Assembly: GCF_008831265.1 (NCBI RefSeq)
Contig: NZ_VTTH01000001.1
Coordinates: forward strand, 1,116,001 to 1,180,000
Source: Lacisediminimonas profundi
GTDB lineage: Bacteria; Pseudomonadota; Gammaproteobacteria; Burkholderiales; Burkholderiaceae_D
DNA: 64,000 bases
Reading direction: 5' to 3'
The notes below the pieces were generated by a model. The model had not been told where the DNA came from. It was given only the letters and a program-made list of their open reading frames with translations, and ran no database searches. Both the position numbers and the translations under genes were made by a program. Shown one piece after another: positions 57,406 to 64,000 of the stretch (positions within the stretch are counted from its first letter, which is position 1; each line of letters begins with the position of its first letter).

Positions 57406-57435
57406 TTTCCCGCTGGTAAGTGTGCCAGCGGGAAA
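57406..57435. promoter_or_regulatory. Perfect stem-loop just upstream of the pilus operon
   Basis: 11-bp arms TTTCCCGCTGG and CCAGCGGGAAA enclose the loop TAAGTGTG. It ends 25 bp before the ATPase start and has no T-run, so it is more likely a 5'-UTR structure or protein-binding site than a terminator. Confidence 0.6.
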
Positions 57436-57460
57436 ATCTTGCACGATAGGAAGCACACGA

Positions 57461-59158
57461 ATGTTGAGGCCTGGAAAGATCCGGCTGGGCGATATCCTGG
57501 TTGAACAGGGGCTGTTGACCGTCGAGCAGTTGCAATTTTGTCTGGATGAACACCGCAAGACCGGCCGTCGCCTCGGGCAGGTGGTGGTCGACAACGGCAT
57601 CGCGACAGATGAGCACATCGGCCAGGCGCTGGCCAAGCAGCTGCACATACCGTACGTCAACCTCAAGAATTACAGGCTAAACCCGAACATATCCCGGCTG
57701 CTGCCGGAGTTGCGCGCACGCCGCCACCGTGCGGTCGTGCTGGAGGAGCGCGACGACGCATTCCTGGTGGGCCTGGCCGATCCGACCGACCTGTTCGTGC
57801 ATGACGAGATCGCGCGCCTGCTGAAGAAAGATGTCGACCTGGCCGTGGTTTCTGAAGAGGGGCTGTTCCAGGCGCTCAACCGGATTTACCGCAAGGGCAG
57901 CGAGATCAGCGATGCCGCCCGCGAACTCGGGCAGGACCTGGGCAACGGACCCATCGAATTCGGCGCCGTCGAGGCGCTCAGCATCGAAGATGCGCCGGTG
58001 GTGCGGCTGCTGCAATCCCTGTTCGAGGATGCCGTGCAAGTGGGCGCGTCGGACATTCACATCGAGCCGCAGGCCAAAGCGGTCCAGATCCGCTTCCGCA
58101 TGGACGGCGTGATGCATTTCCAGACCGAGGCCGATAGCAAGATCGCGCCCTCGCTGTCGCTGCGGCTGAAGATCATGGCCGACCTCGACATCGCCGAGAA
58201 GCGGCTGCCGCAAGATGGCCGTTTCGGCGTAAGCATCAACAACCAGCCCGTGGACGTGCGTCTGTCCACCATGCCGACGCAATATGGCGAATCGATCGTC
58301 ATGCGTCTGCTGAACCAGGCAAAGGGCATGCTGCGGCTGGACTCGATCGGGATCCCGCCGGCAATGCTCAAGCGCTTGCGCCAGATACTGGCGCGTCCGA
58401 ACGGCCTGGTGCTGGTCACCGGCCCCACAGGTAGCGGCAAGACCACCACGCTGTACGGCGCGCTGGCCGAACTGAATACGCCGGAACGCAAGCTGATCAC
58501 GATCGAGGATCCGGTCGAGTACAAGCTGCCCGGCATCAACCAGGTGCAGGTAAACGAAAAGATCGAATTGAGCTTCGCGCGGGTGCTGCGGTCGGCACTG
58601 CGCCAGGATCCGGACGTGGTCCTGATCGGCGAGATGCGCGACCATGAAACCGCCCAGGTCGGCATGCAGGCCGCCATGACCGGCCACATGGTTTTCTCGA
58701 CACTGCATACCAACGACGCAATCAGCACGCCGGACCGCCTGCTCGACATGGAGGTGCCGCGCTACGTCATGGCATCGGCCCTGCAAGTGGTGATTGCGCA
58801 GCGGCTGGTGCGCCGGATCTGCCAGAGCTGCTCTGCGCCCTACCAGCCGACGGCGTGGGAACTCGTGTGGCTCAGGACCGAGCTCGGCGAGTCGGCCGCC
58901 GGACATGAATACAAGCAGGGTACCGGCTGCAGCCAGTGCAGCAATACCGGTTACAAGGGTCGCACCGGCGTCTACGAGATGCTCGAGATTTCGGATGAGG
59001 TCGCCGAGGCGCTGGGCAAGGCCGACCATGTCGAGTTCCACCGCGCGGCAGAGAAACAAATGGACGGCTGGACCCTGCGGCGCCATGCGGTGCAACTGGT
59101 CCTGGAAGGCAAGACCACGGTCCAGGAAGGCATGTCGGTCAGTAACCAGGCCTTCTGA
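57461..59158 (+). CDS. Type IV pilus/MSHA-type assembly ATPase (MshE/PilB-like)
   Basis: The 565-aa GspE-family ATPase powers pilus extension. The N-terminal MshEN domain (about 8-145) starts with the c-di-GMP-binding-like pattern RLGDILVEQGLLTVEQLQFC and a weaker second copy RLGQVVVDNGIATDEHIGQA. The catalytic core has Walker A GPTGSGKTTT (Lys327), an Asp box ITIEDPVEYKLPG, and a C-terminal zinc tetracysteine (CQSC...CSQC). The start ATG 57461 has AGGA 8 bp upstream. First gene of the pilus operon, 6 bp before the platform gene. Confidence 0.93.
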   Translation: MLRPGKIRLGDILVEQGLLTVEQLQFCLDEHRKTGRRLGQVVVDNGIATDEHIGQALAKQLHIPYVNLKNYRLNPNISRLLPELRARRHRAVVLEERDDAFLVGLADPTDLFVHDEIARLLKKDVDLAVVSEEGLFQALNRIYRKGSEISDAARELGQDLGNGPIEFGAVEALSIEDAPVVRLLQSLFEDAVQVGASDIHIEPQAKAVQIRFRMDGVMHFQTEADSKIAPSLSLRLKIMADLDIAEKRLPQDGRFGVSINNQPVDVRLSTMPTQYGESIVMRLLNQAKGMLRLDSIGIPPAMLKRLRQILARPNGLVLVTGPTGSGKTTTLYGALAELNTPERKLITIEDPVEYKLPGINQVQVNEKIELSFARVLRSALRQDPDVVLIGEMRDHETAQVGMQAAMTGHMVFSTLHTNDAISTPDRLLDMEVPRYVMASALQVVIAQRLVRRICQSCSAPYQPTAWELVWLRTELGESAAGHEYKQGTGCSQCSNTGYKGRTGVYEMLEISDEVAEALGKADHVEFHRAAEKQMDGWTLRRHAVQLVLEGKTTVQEGMSVSNQAF

Positions 59159-59164
59159 TAATCC

Positions 59165-60400
59165 ATGCCATATTTCAGCTACCACGCACGAAACGCACGC
59201 GGCGAGTTGCTGCAAGGCGTGCTGGAAGGCGCCGACAGCAGCGCCGTGGCGACTTACCTGCTCAATATCGGCGCCACGCCGGTTTTCATCGAACTCAGCA
59301 GTCGTGGCAGCCAGGGGTCGGAGGTCAGCTTCACCGACCGCTTGCTGCTGCCCAAGGTCAATACCACCGACGTCCAACTGTTCAGCCGCCAGATGCATAC
59401 GCTGCTCAAGGCCGGCGTGCCGATCATGCGTTGCCTGAAGGGGCTGGAGGAATCTGCGGTCAACAAGAGCTTTGCCAAGATCCTGCGCGACCTGCGCGAA
59501 TCGCTGGATGCCGGGCGTGACCTGTCGACCGCGATGCGCAGCCATCCCAAGGTGTTTTCGGCGTACTACTGCAGCATCGTCCAGGTGGGCGAAATGACCG
59601 GCCGCCTGGCGGAGATCTTTCCGCGGCTGTACGAATTCCTCGAGTTCGACATGAAGATGCGGCAGCAGATCAAGTCAGCGCTGCGCTATCCGAAATTCGT
59701 GGTGTCGGCAATGCTGGGCGCGATTCTCGTCATCAACCTGCTGGTGATTCCCCAGTTTGCGAAGATATTCGCCAAAGCGCATACCGAATTGCCGCCGCTG
59801 ACGAAATTGCTGATCGGTTCCTCCAATTTCACGCAGGCCAACTGGCCGTACTTGCTGGCGCTCATGGTCGCCGCCGGCTTCGGCATCTACCGCTTGCGCC
59901 AGACCAAGGAGGGCGCTTACTGGTGGGACAAGACCGTATTGAAGATGCCAATCGCCGGGTCGCTGGCCATGAAGGGCATCATGGCGCGCTTCGCCCGCAG
60001 TTATGCGCTCGCCTACAAAAGCGGCGTCCCGGTGGGCCCGACCCTGAGCGTGGTGGCGCGCACGGTGGACAACGCCTACATCGCCGCAGCGGTGGAGCAG
60101 ATGCGTGATGGCGTGGAGCGCGGCGAAAGCCTGATACGGACGGCCAGCACGACTGGCGTGTTTACCCCGGTCGTGCTGCAGATGCTGTCAGTCGGCGAAG
60201 AGAGTGGCGAGCTGGACACGCTGATGGATGAAATTGCCGGCATGTACGAGCAGGAAGTGCAGTGGGAGCTCAGCACGCTTTCAGGCCGGATAGAGCCGCT
60301 GCTGATGATGGCCATGGGCGTGCTGGTGCTCCTGCTCGCGCTCGGCGTGTTCTTGCCGGTCTGGGATCTGAGCCAGGTATCGCTCAAGCCAAAGCCTTGA
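59165..60400 (+). CDS. Type IV pilus inner-membrane platform protein (MshG/PilC-like)
   Basis: The 411-aa GspF-family protein has two repeated cytoplasmic GspF domains (about 75-195 and 275-400) and three membrane segments (about 170-195, 220-242, 378-400). FSRQMHTLLKAGVPIMRCLK and SVGEESGELDTLMDEIAGMY are typical of the two repeats. It anchors the pilus and couples it to the ATPase. Confidence 0.93.
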   Translation: MPYFSYHARNARGELLQGVLEGADSSAVATYLLNIGATPVFIELSSRGSQGSEVSFTDRLLLPKVNTTDVQLFSRQMHTLLKAGVPIMRCLKGLEESAVNKSFAKILRDLRESLDAGRDLSTAMRSHPKVFSAYYCSIVQVGEMTGRLAEIFPRLYEFLEFDMKMRQQIKSALRYPKFVVSAMLGAILVINLLVIPQFAKIFAKAHTELPPLTKLLIGSSNFTQANWPYLLALMVAAGFGIYRLRQTKEGAYWWDKTVLKMPIAGSLAMKGIMARFARSYALAYKSGVPVGPTLSVVARTVDNAYIAAAVEQMRDGVERGESLIRTASTTGVFTPVVLQMLSVGEESGELDTLMDEIAGMYEQEVQWELSTLSGRIEPLLMMAMGVLVLLLALGVFLPVWDLSQVSLKPKP

Positions 60401-60565
60401 GGAATAACATTTCCATATGGCAATAAGTTGTTGTATTTAGAGTGAATTTTCAAAAAAATAGTGCAATGGAGCTACTCGGTTTTCTTGATAGAAATGTTAT
60501 GATTCGTTGTGCGTTAAACAAACATTTGCTTGGGGCACCAAGCGCTTTAAAGGGAAGATAACGAA

Positions 60566-60970
60566 ATGAATACCATGAAAGCTGGTGCCCAAAAGGGCTT
60601 TACGTTGGTCGAGCTGATCGTCGTGATCGTGATCCTGGGCATCTTGTCCGCGGTAGCGATTCCGAAATTTACCAACGCCAGCAAGGGCGCTTATGAAGGT
60701 GTGCAGGATGCAACCTTGGCAGCATTGAAGTCGGCGTGGAGCGTGGCTTACGCAACGAACAAGGGCCGGCTGCCGACAACCGCAGAGCTCGCAGCACAGA
60801 TGCAAGATCCTGCTTGCGCGGCAGCAACTGATGGACTCAGCATCACTTGTACGGGCGTAACGAAGAATGACGGCACGGGCCAAGCTACTTTCACGGTGGC
60901 AAATCCGACCGCTGTGGCGTCCCCGGCTGACATTACGATTACCAGCATCGGCCGAGGTAATGCATCCTGA
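60566..60970 (+). CDS. Major type IV pilin (MshA/PilA-like)
   Basis: The 134-aa prepilin has a short leader and the peptidase site QKG|FTLVELIVVIVILG (Gly11|Phe12, Glu16). The globular part has two cysteines, DPACAAATDG and ITCTG, forming a possible short disulphide. It is separated from the platform gene by 165 AT-rich bp, so it probably also has its own promoter, as expected for an abundant pilin. Confidence 0.92.
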   Translation: MNTMKAGAQKGFTLVELIVVIVILGILSAVAIPKFTNASKGAYEGVQDATLAALKSAWSVAYATNKGRLPTTAELAAQMQDPACAAATDGLSITCTGVTKNDGTGQATFTVANPTAVASPADITITSIGRGNAS

Positions 60971-61023
60971 TCGTAAGCCACACATGCATGAGCTAGCAGC
61001 TCGCAGCGTCGAGTTGTAGGCTC

Positions 61024-61575
61024 ATGCATGGGTTGAGGCGACGGACCGTCGCTGCAACAGGCCGGCGCGTCAATCCAGCTCATCGAGGAGGGTTCACCCT
61101 CCTCGAACTGGTTCTTGTCCTGACCATTATCAGTATCCTGTCTGCGACCGCGGTAATCAGTACCAGATCCACCAGCCAGCGCGCCGCTGTGGAAGCGGCC
61201 GACAAGCTTCGCAGGGATGTGGCACATATTCAGGCGCTGGGGATGAGTTACGCGATCAGCCTGCGCCTGACTGTCGCTGCGGATGGGTCCGGTTACGCTG
61301 TCACCTGTCGCAGCATCGCCACTTTTTCGCCCTGCACGGCGCTGGGCGCTTCTCTGGTCGACCCGGCAACGGGATCCGCTTTTTCCATCATTTTTAGCGA
61401 CGGTGTCACCATATCGGCAAGCTCGGCCACGCTCGACTTCGACAGCATGGGCCGGCCGATTGCCGGAACTGCACTGCTGACGGCGAATCCGGCGGTGACT
61501 TATACGCTGACTGGAAGCGGAACGACTGCCACCGTTTATGTGCGCCCCCTGACAGGCTTTGCCGAGGTTGGTTGA
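61024..61575 (+). CDS. Minor pilin (GspH/MshC-like)
   Basis: The 183-aa prepilin has an unusually long basic leader (23 residues) before GG|FTLLELVLVLTIISIL, with Glu28 at mature position 5. The globular domain has the GspH/FimT pattern. The start ATG at 61024 is the first after the pilin stop; no closer ATG precedes the cleavage site. Confidence 0.87.
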   Translation: MHGLRRRTVAATGRRVNPAHRGGFTLLELVLVLTIISILSATAVISTRSTSQRAAVEAADKLRRDVAHIQALGMSYAISLRLTVAADGSGYAVTCRSIATFSPCTALGASLVDPATGSAFSIIFSDGVTISASSATLDFDSMGRPIAGTALLTANPAVTYTLTGSGTTATVYVRPLTGFAEVG

Positions 61576-61579
61576 TACG

Positions 61580-62116
61580 ATGCGCCGTTCACATGGAGTA
61601 AGCCTGGTTGAACTGGTGCTGGTCATCGTGCTGCTCAGTGTCGGCTTCATCGGGCTGATACGAGTGTTCAGCGGCGTCACCGGTGGCCTGGTGACGGGCG
61701 AGGCGGCGCAGGGCGCCGCGCAATACGTACAAACCTGCCTGGAGCGCGTGGTGGGAACAAAGCGATCTCCGAATTTCGCGGGCGTCACCGCGGCACTTTG
61801 CAACGGTATATCTCTTCCCGCGGGTTATAGCTGGACTGAAGTCACCGTCAATTCGATCACCGGAAGCACCACCTCGGCGTGCCCGAACAATGTCAGCTGC
61901 AAGGAAGTGACCGTGGGGGTCTCCAGGGCATCTTCGGGCAGCGTCATCCAAGCCTACAACGCGGGCACCGCTTACGCCAAAGGGGATATCGTCAGTTACA
62001 ACGGCGACATTTACCAGGCCAGTAGCGCCACCACCGGCAACCTGCCGACCAACACGACCTACTGGGGTAAAACCGGCGCCGGGGCGCGGGCTACCCTGCT
62101 GCTGGTGAATTACTGA
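61580..62116 (+). CDS. Minor pilin (PilV/MshD-like) with carbohydrate-binding-like module
   Basis: The 178-aa prepilin has site SHG|VSLVELVLVIVLLS (Gly6|Val7, Glu11). Residues ~126-165 read YNAGTAYAKGDIVSYNGDIY, then QASSATTGNLPTNTTYWGKT, the aromatic-spaced pattern of family 5/12 chitin- or cellulose-binding modules (Tyr-x-x-Gly-Asp-x-Val, Tyr-Gln-Ala, Pro-x5-Trp). ATG 61580 is used; the in-frame TTG at 61559 is less likely. Its stop overlaps the next gene. Confidence 0.88.
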   Translation: MRRSHGVSLVELVLVIVLLSVGFIGLIRVFSGVTGGLVTGEAAQGAAQYVQTCLERVVGTKRSPNFAGVTAALCNGISLPAGYSWTEVTVNSITGSTTSACPNNVSCKEVTVGVSRASSGSVIQAYNAGTAYAKGDIVSYNGDIYQASSATTGNLPTNTTYWGKTGAGARATLLLVNY

Positions 62117-62682
62117 TGGTCGCAAAGCGCATGCAAGCCGGATTCACGCTGGTCGAAATGGTGCTGTCGATCGCCATCATGGGGGTGCTCGCCGCGGCTT
62201 CTTCGCGCTTCCTTGTTGGCAGCACCCAGGTGTACCAGGGCAACGCGCAGTATTCGGAGACGCTTGACTCGTTGCGCTACGCCAGCGATCGTATTGCCCG
62301 CGAACTGCGCGAGGCGACGGGCGGCACCAACGCAAACTTCAATATGAGTGCAACCTCGCCGCAATACAGCCGGATCGATTACCTTGTTTCCAACGGCAAT
62401 TCGATGACCCGCAACACGCCAACCGTGACAATAGGGCAGAACACTGCGACCAAAATTGTCACGATTGCCTACAGCACTACCGGCAATACGGCCCAAACGC
62501 TCACCAATCGACTCCAATCCCTCAGTTTCGCCTATTACGACACGAACTTTGCGACGACCAATAGCGCCACTTCGGTCCGTTATATCGATTTCACGCTGGC
62601 GCTGACAGAGCCGACCAGTGGCCAGGCGATCAGCCAGCGCACCCTGGTTGCGTTACGGAACTGCAATGCGACGCTCTGCTGA
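62116..62682 (+). CDS. Minor pilin (PilW/MshO-like)
   Basis: The 188-aa prepilin has site QAG|FTLVEMVLSIAIMG (Gly9|Phe10, Glu14). The rest has the PilW-like pattern: SLRYASDRIARELREATGG and a C-terminal disulphide candidate CNATLC. Its ATG shares one base with the stop of the previous gene. Confidence 0.88.
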   Translation: MVAKRMQAGFTLVEMVLSIAIMGVLAAASSRFLVGSTQVYQGNAQYSETLDSLRYASDRIARELREATGGTNANFNMSATSPQYSRIDYLVSNGNSMTRNTPTVTIGQNTATKIVTIAYSTTGNTAQTLTNRLQSLSFAYYDTNFATTNSATSVRYIDFTLALTEPTSGQAISQRTLVALRNCNATLC

Positions 62683-63844
62683 ACATTTCCCGATGCAGCG
62701 CGGGTTCGCCGCTGTCATGATGGTGGCCTTGCTGATGCTGCTGGTGCTGGGCATCGTCAAGAGCACGATGACAATCCAGGGCGGGACGGTTGTCGACGCC
62801 GAAAACTCGGTGGAAATGGTGAAGGCCTTGTTCCTGGCCGAGAGCGGAATGGAGCGGGCGACCCAGCGCTACACCAGCGTTGGAACGGCCTGCAATGCGC
62901 TCGGCGAGACAAGAACCTTGACGGAAGCGGGGTCGGCGACGACGGCAGGTTCTTTCCGGGTTGCCGACGCTACGGAGAACCCGAACTTCGACACTGACTT
63001 TGACGGTCTATCCCTCGGTGGCGGCGCTAACGGCTGCCGTATCCGTGTCACGGGAATCACGCCATCCAACCGGCAGAGGGTCATCGAATCGGTGGTCGTT
63101 CCGTACAACGCCAACTCGAAGAACAACAAGGCCACCGGCGGGAGTACTACCACTGCGACCTTCGAGCATACGGTCGTTGCCGGTGAAAACCTGCTGTACA
63201 TCGCCGCAGTAAGCTGGGTTGGCGCGAGCCAGATGACCGCTGGCTTTCCCAAGCTCAACACCACGTCGATGACGGCTGTCACCAGCCGCGCTTCGGATCC
63301 CGCTGGGCCATATAACGCCCAGATTTTCTATCTGAAAAATCCGACGCCCGGTACCTACAATGTGTATGTGCAATTCGATACCGCGGTCAGCGATATCACC
63401 TTCTCCAACATGGACATGGCTGGCGTCGACCTTGTATCCGCCAACCCGTATGACGCATACGTGTCGACCAACAGCAGTGCCAACAAATACATAGTCGGCA
63501 CGCTGACCCCGACCACCAATGGCTATCTGTTCGACGTGATGAGCCGCAAAAAGGGCGGATCGAGTGACAGCGACGTCGCCTCCTGCAGCGGCGCGGCCAA
63601 CGGCAATATCAACACCACGACCACCAGCTTCTACAACAGCGGTAACGCCGCATCCGGCTATGCCGGCCCGACCACGGCGGGGGTAAGCACGACGACCGGC
63701 TACTGCGGCTTCAACAAGGCACAGCCGGCCGCTTACCAGGTGGTGTCAATCAAGGCATCGACCGCAGCCGGCAGTGGCGGCAAGGTCAGGCTTCCCGGTG
63801 GTGGCATCGGGCGCTGGCGGGAAGTGACTGTGCCGCCGTCGTGA
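62666..63844 (+). CDS. Minor pilin (PilX/MshP-like) with large beta-sandwich insert
   Basis: The 392-aa protein begins with MQRG|FAAVMMVALLMLLVLG, a PilX-type start without Glu5. The pilin-like part (to ~145, ALFLAESGMERA) is followed by a Ser/Thr/Gly linker and a domain at ~164-366: FEHTVVAGENLLYIAAVSWV, NAQIFYLKNPTPGTYNVYVQ and a C-terminal VVSIKAS strand. This resembles beta-sandwich domains in bacterial surface proteins. Typical PilX proteins are about half this length. An alternative start is ATG 62693. Confidence 0.87.
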   Translation: MRRSAEHFPMQRGFAAVMMVALLMLLVLGIVKSTMTIQGGTVVDAENSVEMVKALFLAESGMERATQRYTSVGTACNALGETRTLTEAGSATTAGSFRVADATENPNFDTDFDGLSLGGGANGCRIRVTGITPSNRQRVIESVVVPYNANSKNNKATGGSTTTATFEHTVVAGENLLYIAAVSWVGASQMTAGFPKLNTTSMTAVTSRASDPAGPYNAQIFYLKNPTPGTYNVYVQFDTAVSDITFSNMDMAGVDLVSANPYDAYVSTNSSANKYIVGTLTPTTNGYLFDVMSRKKGGSSDSDVASCSGAANGNINTTTTSFYNSGNAASGYAGPTTAGVSTTTGYCGFNKAQPAAYQVVSIKASTAAGSGGKVRLPGGGIGRWREVTVPPS

Positions 63845-63974
63845 TGCGATCGTCCCGTAATCAAATTGAAAAAAGGACTTGAGCCGCCGCCACAATTACC
63901 GTAAACCATTAACAATGCGAACTCTACGAACTCTACGAAACGCAGCCCGCACAGGCTGAGGAATAGAATCACTG

Positions 63975-64000
63975 ATGCGACTTCTCCCTAAATCGAAAAA
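63975..64000 (+). CDS. Start of a further gene, cut by the window end
   Basis: An ATG at 63975 (MRLLPKSK...) with AGGAATAGA upstream opens a frame to the window end, 130 bp after the PilX-like gene on the same strand. It is probably the next pilus gene, but only eight codons are visible. Confidence 0.4.

Noticed and set aside
63919-63963. 14-codon ORF with repeated CTACGAACT near the window end
   Set aside because: Too short, no ribosome site, and a better start follows at 63975.

Overview
The window looks like a chromosomal segment of a Burkholderiales betaproteobacterium, most likely Oxalobacteraceae (Herbaspirillum/Noviherbaspirillum-like). This rests on high G+C, the gene order plsX-fabHDG-acpP-fabF-rpoE-rseAB-mucD-lepA-lepB-rnc-era-recO-pdxJ-acpS-nagZ-uvrC-pgsA, and the abundance of Bug/TctC solute-binding proteins. 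The genus is an inference from gene order and protein recall; no search was run.

Positions 1-20.6 kb are a dense, all-plus housekeeping block: fatty acid synthesis, the sigma-E envelope stress module, translation and secretion factors (LepA, signal peptidase I), RNase III and Era, RecO, PdxJ, AcpS, NagZ, UvrC and PgsA. Many junctions overlap by 4 bp. A consensus promoter then drives two identical tRNA-Gly genes, followed by tRNA-Cys; each of the three tRNA genes has its own hairpin terminator.

Positions 21-29.5 kb are mixed: a small unknown gene next to a perfect palindrome, an AraC/FAH-hydrolase/Bug group, an RlmN-like radical SAM paralogue, a DUF1993 protein, YcaO, a possible transposase relic and a small CxxC membrane protein.

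Positions 29.6-50.4 kb are accessory catabolic genes. One minus-strand group holds LysR, two SDR-Bug pairs, a ThDP enzyme and an MDR quinone reductase, with a third related SDR divergent from LysR. Next comes an operon badH-badI-bug-acyl-CoA dehydrogenase-degenerate SDR-type III CoA-transferase, divergent from a BadR-type MarR regulator. It is closely related to the cyclohexanecarboxyl-CoA ring-cleavage genes of Rhodopseudomonas, but no AliA ligase or BadK hydratase is present here. A third minus-strand operon carries GntR, a carboxymuconolactone decarboxylase-like protein, a 3-hydroxyisobutyrate dehydrogenase-like enzyme, an unusual two-domain alpha/beta hydrolase, a metallo-beta-lactamase-fold lactonase-like enzyme and a Bug protein. 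It is divergent from a complete Liv-type ABC importer (50.6-55.1 kb), so uptake and breakdown of one carboxylate are probably co-regulated.

Positions 55.1-57.4 kb hold an intergenic repeat-like stretch, a small helical protein, a ComEA-like protein and a PfpI/DJ-1 protein. Positions 57.4-64 kb are a type IV (MSHA-like) pilus operon: ATPase with an MshEN domain, platform protein, major pilin and four minor pilins. Two minor pilins carry extra domains, a carbohydrate-binding-like module and a beta-sandwich, suggesting a pilus specialised for binding a surface or polysaccharide. The operon seems to continue past the window end.

Most promising leads: the two decorated minor pilins, the rearranged bad-type operon with an SDR that has lost its catalytic Tyr and Lys, and the neighbouring ThDP/SDR/Bug cluster.
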